From Saprospiraceae bacterium (GTDB lineage Bacteria; Bacteroidota; Bacteroidia; Chitinophagales; Saprospiraceae), in assembly GCA_030729925.1 (NCBI GenBank), contig JANQWK010000065.1:23656-87655 (forward strand): a stretch of 64,000 bases of DNA, written 5' to 3'. Position numbers and translations under genes: made by a program. How positions within the stretch are numbered: the first letter of the stretch is position 1; every line of letters starts with the position of its first letter. Shown one piece after another: positions 17,758-25,855 of the stretch. The notes below the pieces were generated by a model. It saw only the letters and a program-made list of their open reading frames with translations, was not told where the DNA came from and ran no database searches.

Positions 17758-18765
17758 TTAGCTCATCGCCTCGTCCATCGTTTGGATGATACGTGCGGTA
17801 ACTTTATAGGGATCTGCATTGGAAGCTGGGCGTCTGTCTTCCAGGTAACCCTTCCAATCATTTTGAGCAGTAGAAACCGGGATACGGATAGAAGAACCTC
17901 TATCGCTCACCCCGTAGCTGAATTTTTCGATAGACTGCGTTTCATGCAAGCCTGTCAAGCGCTCCTCGTTGGCCGAACCATATACTGCGATGTGTTCGCT
18001 GTGGTATTTGCCAAAAGTATCCAGGATTTTAGTCATCATCTCCTTGCCTCCAGTATCGCGCATCAACTTGTTGGAGAAGTTGGTATGCATACCCGATCCG
18101 TTCCAGTCCCCTTTGATGGGTTTGGGGTGATATTCGATCTCTACCCCGTATTTTTCCGCCACGCGGAACAACAAATACCTTGCAATAATCAAATCGTCGC
18201 AGGCCTTTTTAGCTCCCATGCCAAAGCACTGGAACTCCCACTGACCCAACATTACCTCTGCGTTGATCCCGGTAATTTCCAGACCCGCCTCAAGGCAAAG
18301 ATCCAAGTGATCTTCTACGATATCTCTTCCCACCGCATTGCTGGTTCCTACCGAACAATAGTAAGGACCCTGGGGTCTTGGATAGCCATTTTTAGGAAAA
18401 CCTAATGGCAAACCCTCCTTCGTAATCACATATTCCTGCTCAAAACCCAACCAAAGGTCTTTATCATCCTCAAACTTAGCTCTGAAATTGGACGCATGCG
18501 GCGTACCGTCTGCATTCAACACTTCACAAACCACCAAAAAAGCATTCTTTCTGCCTTTATCGGCATACACATTCACCGGCTTCAACAAACAATCGGATTT
18601 GCTGCCTTCTGCCTGCTTGGTAGAACTACCATCATAAGACCACAATGGAACAGTGCTGATGTCTCCATCAAAAAAATCCATTTTGATGATTTTGGTCTTG
18701 CTCCTAAGGTTGGGCTCAGGTGACCAACCATCTAACCAAATGTACTCGAATTTGAAGTGTGCCAT
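17758..18765 (-). CDS. glnII: Glutamine synthetase type II
   Basis: 335-residue GSII (eukaryotic-type, shorter than GSI), condensing ammonia and glutamate with ATP. Seen: LWSYDGSSTKQAEG, the metal/glutamate motif LGFEQEYVI, QWEFQCFG, the ATP/active-site segment GDWNGSGMHTNFS, GLHETQSIEKFSYGVSDRGSSIRIP and DRRPASNADPY. Because GSII lacks the adenylylation control of GSI, regulation is probably transcriptional or by feedback. It is monocistronic: a strong terminator follows, and an upstream -7 box gives a leader of about 80 bases. Confidence 0.96.
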   Translation of the reverse strand: MAHFKFEYIWLDGWSPEPNLRSKTKIIKMDFFDGDISTVPLWSYDGSSTKQAEGSKSDCLLKPVNVYADKGRKNAFLVVCEVLNADGTPHASNFRAKFEDDKDLWLGFEQEYVITKEGLPLGFPKNGYPRPQGPYYCSVGTSNAVGRDIVEDHLDLCLEAGLEITGINAEVMLGQWEFQCFGMGAKKACDDLIIARYLLFRVAEKYGVEIEYHPKPIKGDWNGSGMHTNFSNKLMRDTGGKEMMTKILDTFGKYHSEHIAVYGSANEERLTGLHETQSIEKFSYGVSDRGSSIRIPVSTAQNDWKGYLEDRRPASNADPYKVTARIIQTMDEAMS

Positions 18766-18854
18766 TTTGTTGTTTAGCGTTTGGTGGATAATTGATTCAG
18801 GCTGTAATCAGTCATGTTTGGACAAAGCTGCTCTCTTTCTGCCAAATGACTTCA

Positions 18855-18862
18855 CAAAAGTA
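18855..18862 (-). promoter_or_regulatory. Candidate -7 box for glnII
   Basis: Minus-strand TACTTTTG fits TAnnTTTG, 90 bases upstream of the glnII start codon. No well-spaced TTG. The remaining AT-rich stretch 18766-18993 holds nothing else recognised. Confidence 0.35.
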
Positions 18863-18993
18863 TCAGACTACGTATTTTTACCCCAGCCAAGTTTTAAGCG
18901 AAATGTGGCTGCCAAATGCAGAAAAAAATTCATAAAAAACTGTAAATCAATTTTTTAAAAGATTTCAGATTGTTCTATTCAATGTCTTTTTCC

Positions 18994-20895
18994 ATGTCGA
19001 AAAAAAGGTTGCTCGTATTGTACTTTTGTATCGGTGCCGGGGTTGTGGCTTGGACGCAGGAGGTTTTGCCGCCGGATTTGACAGAATCGGTTCAAGACGA
19101 GGCGGGCGAATGGGATTTGGACGAACTGGGGACTTTGCCTTTGGACATCAACCGGATCAGGTTGGATCAATTGCGCAGGCTGGGAATCTTGACCCCTCAG
19201 CAGCAGCAAGCTTTTTTAAACTATCGGGAGGAATATGGTCCTTTTTTATCCTTGTATGAGTTACAGGCTGTTCCGGGTTGGGATCCCGAACTCATTAACC
19301 GGATACTTCCTTATCTGAGTTGTGGTGAACCAGGACTGGCCGATGAGGGGGAAGCGCTGCGGTACATCCGGGAAGGCAAGACGACATTGAGTTGGTACAA
19401 CCGGTTTGTTTCCCGGCAAGCAGCACAGGAAAGCTGGCTGGGTCAACCTGTACAATGGCAGTTTCGGATCCGGCATCAATACCCGGATAGGTTATCGCTG
19501 GGGTTTCAGGCGGAGAAAGACGCCGGAGAAAAATCGGGGCTGGCTGGCGACCATCAATCCTACCATATTCAGCTCATTCGTCCGCTCAAAGGATTGGATC
19601 AGGTCATCCTGGGCGATTACAAAGTAAGTTGGGGTCAAGGTTTGCTGGTGTTCCAGGGCTACCACAGTCAGGGCAGCGGTGCCGGAGCCGGCCGCAGCGC
19701 ACAGCCATTCAGACCGCATACCGGCATGGACGAACACCATTTTTTCCGGGGCATAGCAATAGCGGGAACCATCCGTTCGGGACTTCGGGCGCATGCCTTT
19801 TACTCCTTGCGGAGCCTCGATGCCAACTTGAATCAAACTGATCATGGCACGGTAGCAAGCTCGATCCCGAAAGGTGGTTTACACCGGACAACTTCCGAAG
19901 CCGGGTACCGGCACGTACTTCCTGCACGCACTGCCGGGCTCAGGCTGGAATGGGAAAAATCAGGCCAAAAGGTGGGTTTTCAGGGAATTTGGGGCGGCTT
20001 TGCACATCCCTTAGATCCGCCTCTGAACTACTATAACCGGCAGGATTTCAGGGGTTCATCGCTATGGAACGGCAGTTTTGACCATGAACTTCAGTTTGGC
20101 AACCTCTATCTTTTTGGGGAATGGGCCTACGGCGGCAACACATCTTTTGCTGCCCTTCAGGGAATGCAGTTAAGCCTGGGCAAAAATTTTCAGCTCTCCT
20201 TGTTGTATAGAAATTACGCCATTGATTACCAATCGCTCTATGGCAATGCCTACGCCCAGACCAGCAAAATGGCCAATGAGAAGGGCCTGTTGTGGCAGCT
20301 TCGCTGGAGTCCGATCTCACAATTGCGGGTAGAAGCTTCCACGGATCTCTGGCACCATCGGGGGCCGGTGTATCGGGAAAGAGGTCCTTCCGGGGGGCAG
20401 CAGCAACACCTGCGGATAAGCTATCAAAAGCGAAAACAATATATGGCGTATTTGTTGCTGGAAAGTCAGCTTACCCAAACCAACCTGTACCGGCTCCGGC
20501 TGCATCTGGAAACACAACTCAGCCCCGATTGGGAATACCGAATCCGGTTCAACGCGGGAAAAGCAGGAGTAGCTCGTTACGGGTCGGCCCTCCAGCAGGA
20601 TCTGTTGTATCGGCCTGCCGGCAAAAAGTGGCATTTTACCGGCAGGATCGCTTTGATACACACTCCCGACTACGACCTCAGGTTTTACAGCTATGAAAAC
20701 GGCTTGCTCAATCAGTTCAGCATTGCCCCTTACTATGGAAAGGGCATCAAAAGTTACCTGAACATCCGTTACAAAGGCCTCCGCAACACCACTATAGAAG
20801 CGGGTATTAACCATTTGGCAAGGCCTTCGGGTGCACCCGAAGGCCCCGGCAATACCCGAATCAGCTTCCAAATCCGATACGAGCCGCGGGGCTAA
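18994..20895 (+). CDS. Exported helix-hairpin-helix plus beta-barrel-like protein
   Basis: 633 residues from ATG 18994 (MSKKRLLVLYFCIGAGVVAWTQ, signal peptide); in-frame ATGs at 18970 and 18982 are alternatives. Residues about 40-100 are ComEA-like helix-hairpin-helix motifs (LPLDINRIRLDQLRRLGILTPQQQQAFLNY and FLSLYELQAVPGWDPELINRILPYL). The remaining 500 residues are alternating beta strands rich in Gly, Tyr and aromatic residues (GDYKVSWGQGLLVFQG, NTRISFQIRYEP), like an outer-membrane barrel ending at the C-terminus. Such HhH-barrel proteins are widespread and uncharacterised in Bacteroidota; a DNA-uptake role is conceivable but not shown. A perfect 24-bp palindrome lies near its 3' end. 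Confidence 0.8.
   Translation: MSKKRLLVLYFCIGAGVVAWTQEVLPPDLTESVQDEAGEWDLDELGTLPLDINRIRLDQLRRLGILTPQQQQAFLNYREEYGPFLSLYELQAVPGWDPELINRILPYLSCGEPGLADEGEALRYIREGKTTLSWYNRFVSRQAAQESWLGQPVQWQFRIRHQYPDRLSLGFQAEKDAGEKSGLAGDHQSYHIQLIRPLKGLDQVILGDYKVSWGQGLLVFQGYHSQGSGAGAGRSAQPFRPHTGMDEHHFFRGIAIAGTIRSGLRAHAFYSLRSLDANLNQTDHGTVASSIPKGGLHRTTSEAGYRHVLPARTAGLRLEWEKSGQKVGFQGIWGGFAHPLDPPLNYYNRQDFRGSSLWNGSFDHELQFGNLYLFGEWAYGGNTSFAALQGMQLSLGKNFQLSLLYRNYAIDYQSLYGNAYAQTSKMANEKGLLWQLRWSPISQLRVEASTDLWHHRGPVYRERGPSGGQQQHLRISYQKRKQYMAYLLLESQLTQTNLYRLRLHLETQLSPDWEYRIRFNAGKAGVARYGSALQQDLLYRPAGKKWHFTGRIALIHTPDYDLRFYSYENGLLNQFSIAPYYGKGIKSYLNIRYKGLRNTTIEAGINHLARPSGAPEGPGNTRISFQIRYEPRG
20822..20845. repeat. Perfect 24-bp palindrome inside a coding region
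   Basis: Twelve bases GGCCTTCGGGTG are followed directly by their exact complement. It encodes RPSGAPEG near the end of the HhH gene, 50 bases before its stop. It could form a cruciform or RNA hairpin acting as a terminator for the convergent pair, or be chance from codon choice. Confidence 0.6.
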
Positions 20896-20900
20896 GGCTT

Positions 20901-22109
20901 TTATTCCGGGTACAACAAATATTTTTTGCGCAAGGCGCGGTAAGCACTCAGTTCCGGCTCCCAGGAAGCTCTGATCTGAGCAGCATTGTTGCCGGCGAGA
21001 ATCGCCTCCCGGAGTTCTTTACCGCCAGCGAGTTTGTCGAGGTACAAATTTTTCAAAAACAAACTGTCCTTGCTGGGGAAACCCTGGTAAAAATCTATTA
21101 AGTATTCTACTTGCACTTGTCGGATATTGCGCAGCGTATCTATGGAAAGCGCACTCAGGTCAAAGCCTTTGCACAACTGTCCTTCCAGCTTGGGCTTTTG
21201 CGCCCCTTTCATAGGCATGGGGGTAAAGCTAACATCCCCTCCCGGAAAATCGGGATGGCCATACACCTGAAACTGTTTGTCTGTTCCGCGACCCTCACTG
21301 GCCACGGTGCCTTCAAAAAAGCAAGTAGAGGGATACAAGTAAATCGCTTTCATATTTGGCAGGTTGGGCGAAGGAGGTACCGGTAAATCGTAATAGGTCT
21401 GATGGTCGTATCCTGCGCAGGAAACCACCCGCAAATCTGCCTGCACCCCCCCCTTTAGCCATCCCTCACCGTTGATCATGGTAGCCAGTTCGCCCACTGT
21501 AAGTCCATGGACAACCGGAATGGGGTGCATGCCCACAAAAGAGCGGTAAGCGGTATCGAGTACGGGGCCATCCACATAATATCCAATCGGGTTGGGGCGA
21601 TCTAAAACCATAAATGGAATACCCTGTTCGGCACAGGCCTCCATCAGGTAAGTCATGGAAGAAACATAGGTATAGAACCTCGCCCCCACATCCTGGATAT
21701 CAAAAATCACCAGATCCAGGCTGGCCAGATCCTCCGGATCCGGTTTGTATTTACCCCCGTACAAAGAAAGCAATCGCACCCCCGTTTTGTCGTCCACCCC
21801 ATCCCCGATCACTGCTCCGGCATCAGCATCTCCGCGAAAGCCATGTTCGGGCGCAAACACCACATCTACCAACATCCCGGAAGCCAACAAGGTATCCACC
21901 AGGTGTACCCCATTGACGATGCTGGTATGGTTCACCATAAGCCCAAGTCGCTTGCCCTGAAGTTCTGGGAAATACACGGCTGTGCGGCTGGCTGCCACCT
22001 GTAGCGGCTCCTTTTCCACCATTGCGGCGGGAGGAGAATTTTGGGCACAATTTTGTTGAAAAAACAGGCTTATAAAAACAAAAAATTTTAAATTTGTTTT
22101 GGATAACAT
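20901..22109 (-). CDS. NamZ-type exo-beta-N-acetylmuramidase lipoprotein (DUF1343)
   Basis: About 402 residues from ATG 22109 (MLSKTNLKFFVFISLFFQQNC, a Bacteroidetes-style lipoprotein signal). The rest is DUF1343, now known as the NamZ family (GH171), which removes terminal N-acetylmuramic acid from peptidoglycan fragments. Landmarks: FAPEHGFRGDADAG (the APEHG motif with the presumed catalytic Glu), LVIFDIQDVGARFYTYVSSM, LDRPNPIG, PSPNLPN, EGTVASEGRGTDKQFQ. The longer frame to 22202 overlaps the divergent gene. Likely peptidoglycan recycling or scavenging at the periplasmic side. A second, cytoplasmic-looking paralogue is at 53190. Confidence 0.88.
   Translation of the reverse strand: MLSKTNLKFFVFISLFFQQNCAQNSPPAAMVEKEPLQVAASRTAVYFPELQGKRLGLMVNHTSIVNGVHLVDTLLASGMLVDVVFAPEHGFRGDADAGAVIGDGVDDKTGVRLLSLYGGKYKPDPEDLASLDLVIFDIQDVGARFYTYVSSMTYLMEACAEQGIPFMVLDRPNPIGYYVDGPVLDTAYRSFVGMHPIPVVHGLTVGELATMINGEGWLKGGVQADLRVVSCAGYDHQTYYDLPVPPSPNLPNMKAIYLYPSTCFFEGTVASEGRGTDKQFQVYGHPDFPGGDVSFTPMPMKGAQKPKLEGQLCKGFDLSALSIDTLRNIRQVQVEYLIDFYQGFPSKDSLFLKNLYLDKLAGGKELREAILAGNNAAQIRASWEPELSAYRALRKKYLLYPE
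22089..22096 (+). promoter_or_regulatory. Promoter-like -7 box for the exonuclease gene
   Basis: TAAATTTG is an exact match to TAnnTTTG, 36 bases before ATG 22132 and inside the 5' end of the divergent NamZ gene. No well-spaced -33 TTG. Confidence 0.4.
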
Positions 22110-22131
22110 GATAGTAGGATTTAACGCGCTT

Positions 22132-23538
22132 ATGAAATCGAATCGTTTTGCCATTGTTGACTTAGAAACTACCGGCGGTAAAGCCGGCAGGGATCGGGTC
22201 ACTGAAATTGGAATTGTCCTGCACGATGGTCATCAGGTACTGGACACTTTCCATTCTCTGGTCAACCCGGAATGTTATATTCCAGCGGGTATTGTGGAGC
22301 TAACGGGGATTACCCAGCAGATGGTAGCAACTGCCCCCAAGTTTTATGAGATAGCCAAAACCGTGGTTGAGCTGACCCAAAATACCATTTTCGTAGCACA
22401 TAACGCAAGATTTGACTATACATTTCTGCAGGAGGAATTTGGGCGCCTGGGCTATACCTTTTCCCGGAAAAAATTGTGTACGGTTCAGTTGACTCGGCGG
22501 GTGTTTCCGGGCTTGGGGTCTTATAGTCTGGGCAACTTGATCGGACATTTCGGGTTACCGGCGGATCGGAGGCACCGCGCATTGGACGACGCGCTAGCCA
22601 CGGCGGCCTTGTTTGAAAAGATTATGGCGAATGGGGAGGCGGATCAATCGGTAGAGGAAATGATCTATCAGGGTTTAAAAGCGGCGCTGCTGCCTGCCGG
22701 TTGGGATGCCGAGCGCATTTTGGAACTTCCCGAGGCTTGTGGGGTCTATTATTTCCACAATCGTGCCGGTGAGGTCATCTACGTGGGAAAGAGTTTGAAT
22801 ATTCAAAAGCGCATCGTGGAGCATTTCAGGAATCCCCGAAGCAAGGGTAAACAAATGCAGGAGCTGACGGATCACATCAGTTACGATATTACGGGCAGTG
22901 AGCTGATTGCGTTGTTGCTCGAATCTCAGGAGATCAAGCGGATGCGACCGCTGATCAACCGGGCGCAAAAAGCGAGAAGTTACCCTTATGTCGTGCACCG
23001 GTATCGGGATGAAGAGGGGTTCGATCGGCTGGAGGTAGCGAAATTGAGCCAAAAGCAGGCCGGACAACTGCAGGTGCTGGCTGCTTATCCGAAGATAGAT
23101 CATGCCCGTAACCATGTGCGGGCGACCGCTGATAAATATGGATTGTGTTTGAAATACACCGGTCTGGAAACCGGTACGGGGGCTTGTTTTCACTTCCACC
23201 TGGGGACTTGTACAGGCACCTGTGTGGGGAAAGTAGCTGCACAGGAGCACAACGAGCGCATGGAATTGGCTATTGAGGTTTTGCAACAAAACTTTCAGGA
23301 AAATTTCTTTATCCTGGAGGATGGTCGGCGGTCGGATGAATACGCGGTTGTAGGCGTGGTGGATGGGGTTTGTATTGGTTTTGGCTACCTCGAAAAAGCG
23401 GAATATCGCGGAATATCGGATCTGTTTGATTGCTTGAGCAAGGTACAACAGACCCCGGAGATGACCCAGATCATCCGACGTTATTTGGGAGACCAACCGA
23501 AAGTCAAGATCGTACCGATTCCCGAAAACTACCTATGA
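22132..23538 (+). CDS. DEDDh exonuclease fused to GIY-YIG (UvrC/Cho-like) nuclease
   Basis: 468 residues from ATG 22132. Residues 1-170 are a DnaQ-like 3'-5' exonuclease: FAIVDLETTGG (Asp-Glu), FVAHNARFDYTFL, and HRALDDALATA with the catalytic His and last Asp. Residues about 190-290 are a UvrC-type GIY-YIG domain (CGVYYFHNRAGEVIYVGKSLNIQKRI, then LIALLLESQEIKRMRP). A C-terminal region has Cys-rich CFHFHLGTCTGTC, resembling the UvrC/Cho region after the nuclease. This fusion occurs in several bacterial phyla and is presumed to act in DNA repair. Its stop overlaps that of convergent pyrF by three bases on each side. Confidence 0.9.
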   Translation: MKSNRFAIVDLETTGGKAGRDRVTEIGIVLHDGHQVLDTFHSLVNPECYIPAGIVELTGITQQMVATAPKFYEIAKTVVELTQNTIFVAHNARFDYTFLQEEFGRLGYTFSRKKLCTVQLTRRVFPGLGSYSLGNLIGHFGLPADRRHRALDDALATAALFEKIMANGEADQSVEEMIYQGLKAALLPAGWDAERILELPEACGVYYFHNRAGEVIYVGKSLNIQKRIVEHFRNPRSKGKQMQELTDHISYDITGSELIALLLESQEIKRMRPLINRAQKARSYPYVVHRYRDEEGFDRLEVAKLSQKQAGQLQVLAAYPKIDHARNHVRATADKYGLCLKYTGLETGTGACFHFHLGTCTGTCVGKVAAQEHNERMELAIEVLQQNFQENFFILEDGRRSDEYAVVGVVDGVCIGFGYLEKAEYRGISDLFDCLSKVQQTPEMTQIIRRYLGDQPKVKIVPIPENYL

Positions 23539-24342
23539 GAGTATCCATTTGTCCATTGCTGCCTGCATGCTTTTAGCCTCTGCCCTTGCCGCATCGGCAA
23601 AATCTGCCCCCTTGCTTGCATATAAGATGCTTCGGGAAGCATTAACCAATACGCCGCAATGGTCATTGAGTGCCGCTTTGCTGATCGCCTCCAGGTCGCC
23701 GCCCTGTGCACCTACCCCTGGAATCAGCAAGAAGTGATCGGGACAGAAGGATCGAATATGTTCAAATTGTTCGGGATGGGTAGCACCCACCACAAACATC
23801 AGTTCGTCGGGGCTGGCCCATTCCATACAATGTCGCATCACCTTTTCGTACAAAGGTACGCCTTCCGGTTGTTGGCTCAGCTGAAAATCCTCACTTCCCG
23901 CGTTAGAGGTGAGTGCCAGCACGACCACCCATTTGTTTGGAAAACCCAAAAAAGGTTGAACCGAATCACGCCCCATGTAAGGAGCCACGGTAACGGCATC
24001 TGCACCCAGGGCCTCAAAAAAGGCCTTGGCATAATATTGGGAAGTATTGCCGATATCACCCCTTTTCGCGTCAGCGATCACCAAATGGGTATCCGGGATA
24101 TAGGCGATGGTCTTTTGCAAAGACTCCCAGCCACTTGACCCCAGCACCTCATAGAAAGCCAGGTTGGGCTTGTAGGCCACACAAAGGTCGTGGGTCGCAT
24201 CAATGATGCGTTTGTTGAACTCAAAAATGGGATCCTCGTGCTCCAGTAAAAAATCGGGGATCTTGGACATATCCGTATCGAGGCCAACGCAGAGAAAAGA
24301 CCGTTGTTGGCGAATAAAATCGTACAAAGCAGCTTTAGACAT
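23533..24342 (-). CDS. pyrF: Orotidine 5'-phosphate decarboxylase (type 2)
   Basis: 269 residues from ATG 24342; a TTG three codons upstream overlaps the nfu stop. TIM-barrel enzyme making UMP. The type 2 signature DAKRGDIGNT contains the catalytic Asp-Lys pair; FLCVGLDTD opens the barrel, TVAPYMGRDSVQPF and LIPGVGAQGGD bind phosphate. Last gene of the minus-strand mrp-nfu-pyrF run, only five bases after nfu. pyrF is an odd partner for two Fe-S genes; the link is probably only shared transcription. Confidence 0.95.
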   Translation of the reverse strand: MSKAALYDFIRQQRSFLCVGLDTDMSKIPDFLLEHEDPIFEFNKRIIDATHDLCVAYKPNLAFYEVLGSSGWESLQKTIAYIPDTHLVIADAKRGDIGNTSQYYAKAFFEALGADAVTVAPYMGRDSVQPFLGFPNKWVVVLALTSNAGSEDFQLSQQPEGVPLYEKVMRHCMEWASPDELMFVVGATHPEQFEHIRSFCPDHFLLIPGVGAQGGDLEAISKAALNDHCGVLVNASRSILYASKGADFADAARAEAKSMQAAMDKWILS

Positions 24343-24347
24343 ATTGG

Positions 24348-24611
24348 TCAATTAACACCATTGATCGCCTCTACGGCAATAATTTCAGGAACCTTTCCCA
24401 ACACCGCCTGCTCTACTCCCGCTTTCATGGTCATGGCAGACATGCGGCAAGATTCGCAGGCACCTATCCATTTGATCTTAAGTACACGAGCGGAAGTCAC
24501 TTCTACCACTTCCACATTGCCGCCATCTATTGCCAGGTGGGGTCGGATATCATCCAAGGCATGATCAATACGTTCGAGTAAATCAGCATTATCCACAACA
24601 GCCATAAGCAT
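24348..24611 (-). CDS. NifU-like C-terminal domain Fe-S scaffold/carrier
   Basis: 87-residue stand-alone Nfu domain: RIDHALDDIRPHLAIDGGNVEVVEV and the cluster-ligand CxxC in GACESCRMSAMTM. Two such proteins share a [4Fe-4S] cluster and hand it to apoenzymes. It lies 18 bases downstream of mrp, another Fe-S-related protein, which supports a joint role. ATG 24605 is an alternative start two codons in. Confidence 0.93.
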   Translation of the reverse strand: MLMAVVDNADLLERIDHALDDIRPHLAIDGGNVEVVEVTSARVLKIKWIGACESCRMSAMTMKAGVEQAVLGKVPEIIAVEAINGVN

Positions 24612-24629
24612 TTAATTTAGAAAGACGAA

Positions 24630-25724
24630 TCAATTCATGGATACGGGGCGAGTCGGTGCTTTGGTAGCATTCCGCTTCTCCACTTCGGCCATGGTTCGCT
24701 TGGCGATGTCCATAAAAATGGCAGCCACCGGGTGTCCCTCCTGCAGTACGATGGGCGTACCCGAATCTCCTCCTTCGCGAACCCCTTGGACAATGGGAAT
24801 TTGTCCCAGCAGGGCAGACTCGCTGAACTGCACCAGTTTTTCGCCACCGCCCTGTCCAAACAAGTAGTACTTGTTATTGGGCAGTTCTGCCGGCGTAAAC
24901 CAAGACATATTCTCCACCACGCCGATGATTGGCACATTGACGGAAGGCATCAGAAACATATTCATCGCTTTAATCGCATCTGCCACTGCCACCTCCTGGG
25001 GGGTAGTCACCATCACCGCGCCGGTAACCGGAACAGTTTGCACCAGGGTAAGCTGTACATCGCCCGTTCCCGGAGGAAGATCTACCACGAGGTAATCCAA
25101 GTCGGGCCAAAGGCAATCCTGAAAAAACTGTTTCACAATTGCAGACAAGCGCGGCCCTCTCAGCACCACTGCCTGTTCGGGCTCTATGATAAAACCGATA
25201 GACATCACCGGCATCCCGTAAGCCTCCAGAGGCGTAATCTTGGCTTGGCCATAAACCGTCTGCACCTTTGGACGCTGTCCGCTCAGTCCCAGCATGGTAG
25301 GAATTGAGGGGCCATAGAGATCTGCATCAATCAGACCTGTTTTCGCGCCCAGTTTTTGGAGGGCAAGCGCCAGGTTGGTCGCCACGGTGGACTTCCCTAC
25401 CCCGCCTTTGCCGGATCCTACTGCGATGATATTTTTGACCTGCGGTACGATACTCGAGGGCGCATCACTGGGACTGCCCTGTATGTTTTTTGCCGTCAGG
25501 TGCACATGGACATCTGCCGTGGGATAGACTTTTTGTACCGCAGCGATGCAGGCAAAATTCAGTTCAGACTTATACTCATTGTTCAGAGAGGGAAGTTCGA
25601 TTGAAAAAGAAACCACATTTCCCTCCACCTGTAAATCCCGAACCATGCGCAGCGAAATAATATCCCTGCCGGTCTGAGGATCTTTGACGGTGGACAAAGC
25701 ATCAATAATCAAAGGTTTTTCCAT
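24630..25724 (-). CDS. Mrp/ApbC-type P-loop ATPase, Fe-S carrier
   Basis: 364 residues from ATG 25724 (MEKPLIIDALSTV); the frame runs back to 25823, but that part looks non-coding. N-terminal MIP18 (DUF59) domain (LSTVKDPQTGRDIISLRMV), then the MinD-like ATPase: deviant Walker A GKGGVGKSTVATN, Walker B VVDLPPGTGDVQL, switch DADLYGPS. The CxxC usually seen in the NMSxFxCPxC region is replaced by NMSWFTPAELPNNKYYLFG, a form I associate with Bacteroidota; cluster binding may differ. Upstream of nfu in the same direction. Confidence 0.93.
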   Translation of the reverse strand: MEKPLIIDALSTVKDPQTGRDIISLRMVRDLQVEGNVVSFSIELPSLNNEYKSELNFACIAAVQKVYPTADVHVHLTAKNIQGSPSDAPSSIVPQVKNIIAVGSGKGGVGKSTVATNLALALQKLGAKTGLIDADLYGPSIPTMLGLSGQRPKVQTVYGQAKITPLEAYGMPVMSIGFIIEPEQAVVLRGPRLSAIVKQFFQDCLWPDLDYLVVDLPPGTGDVQLTLVQTVPVTGAVMVTTPQEVAVADAIKAMNMFLMPSVNVPIIGVVENMSWFTPAELPNNKYYLFGQGGGEKLVQFSESALLGQIPIVQGVREGGDSGTPIVLQEGHPVAAIFMDIAKRTMAEVEKRNATKAPTRPVSMN

Positions 25725-25777
25725 CTTGGAAAGGGGTTGCCGGAAAGCCGGGGTCAATAAATAAAAATAACAAAATA

Positions 25778-25785
25778 CAAAGGTA
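25778..25785 (-). promoter_or_regulatory. -7 box for mrp-nfu-pyrF
   Basis: Minus-strand TACCTTTG, an exact TAnnTTTG match, 54 bases upstream of the mrp ATG. No well-spaced TTG. Confidence 0.45.
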
Positions 25786-25840
25786 CAAACAATTTCCATA
25801 GCGGAGGGTTTCCATTGTACCATAGATTAAAAGTCTTGTT

Positions 25841-25848
25841 TACATTTG
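25841..25848 (+). promoter_or_regulatory. -7 box directly before the ribF-GT2 start codon
   Basis: TACATTTG is an exact TAnnTTTG match ending seven bases before ATG 25856; a TTG occurs at 25815-25817 (23-base spacing). If used, the transcript would be leaderless or nearly so. Confidence 0.5.
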
Positions 25849-25855
25849 CAGTACC

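Noticed and set aside
22675..23496. 273-residue minus-strand frame opposite the exonuclease
   Set aside because: Shadow frame; the plus-strand gene has all its catalytic motifs.
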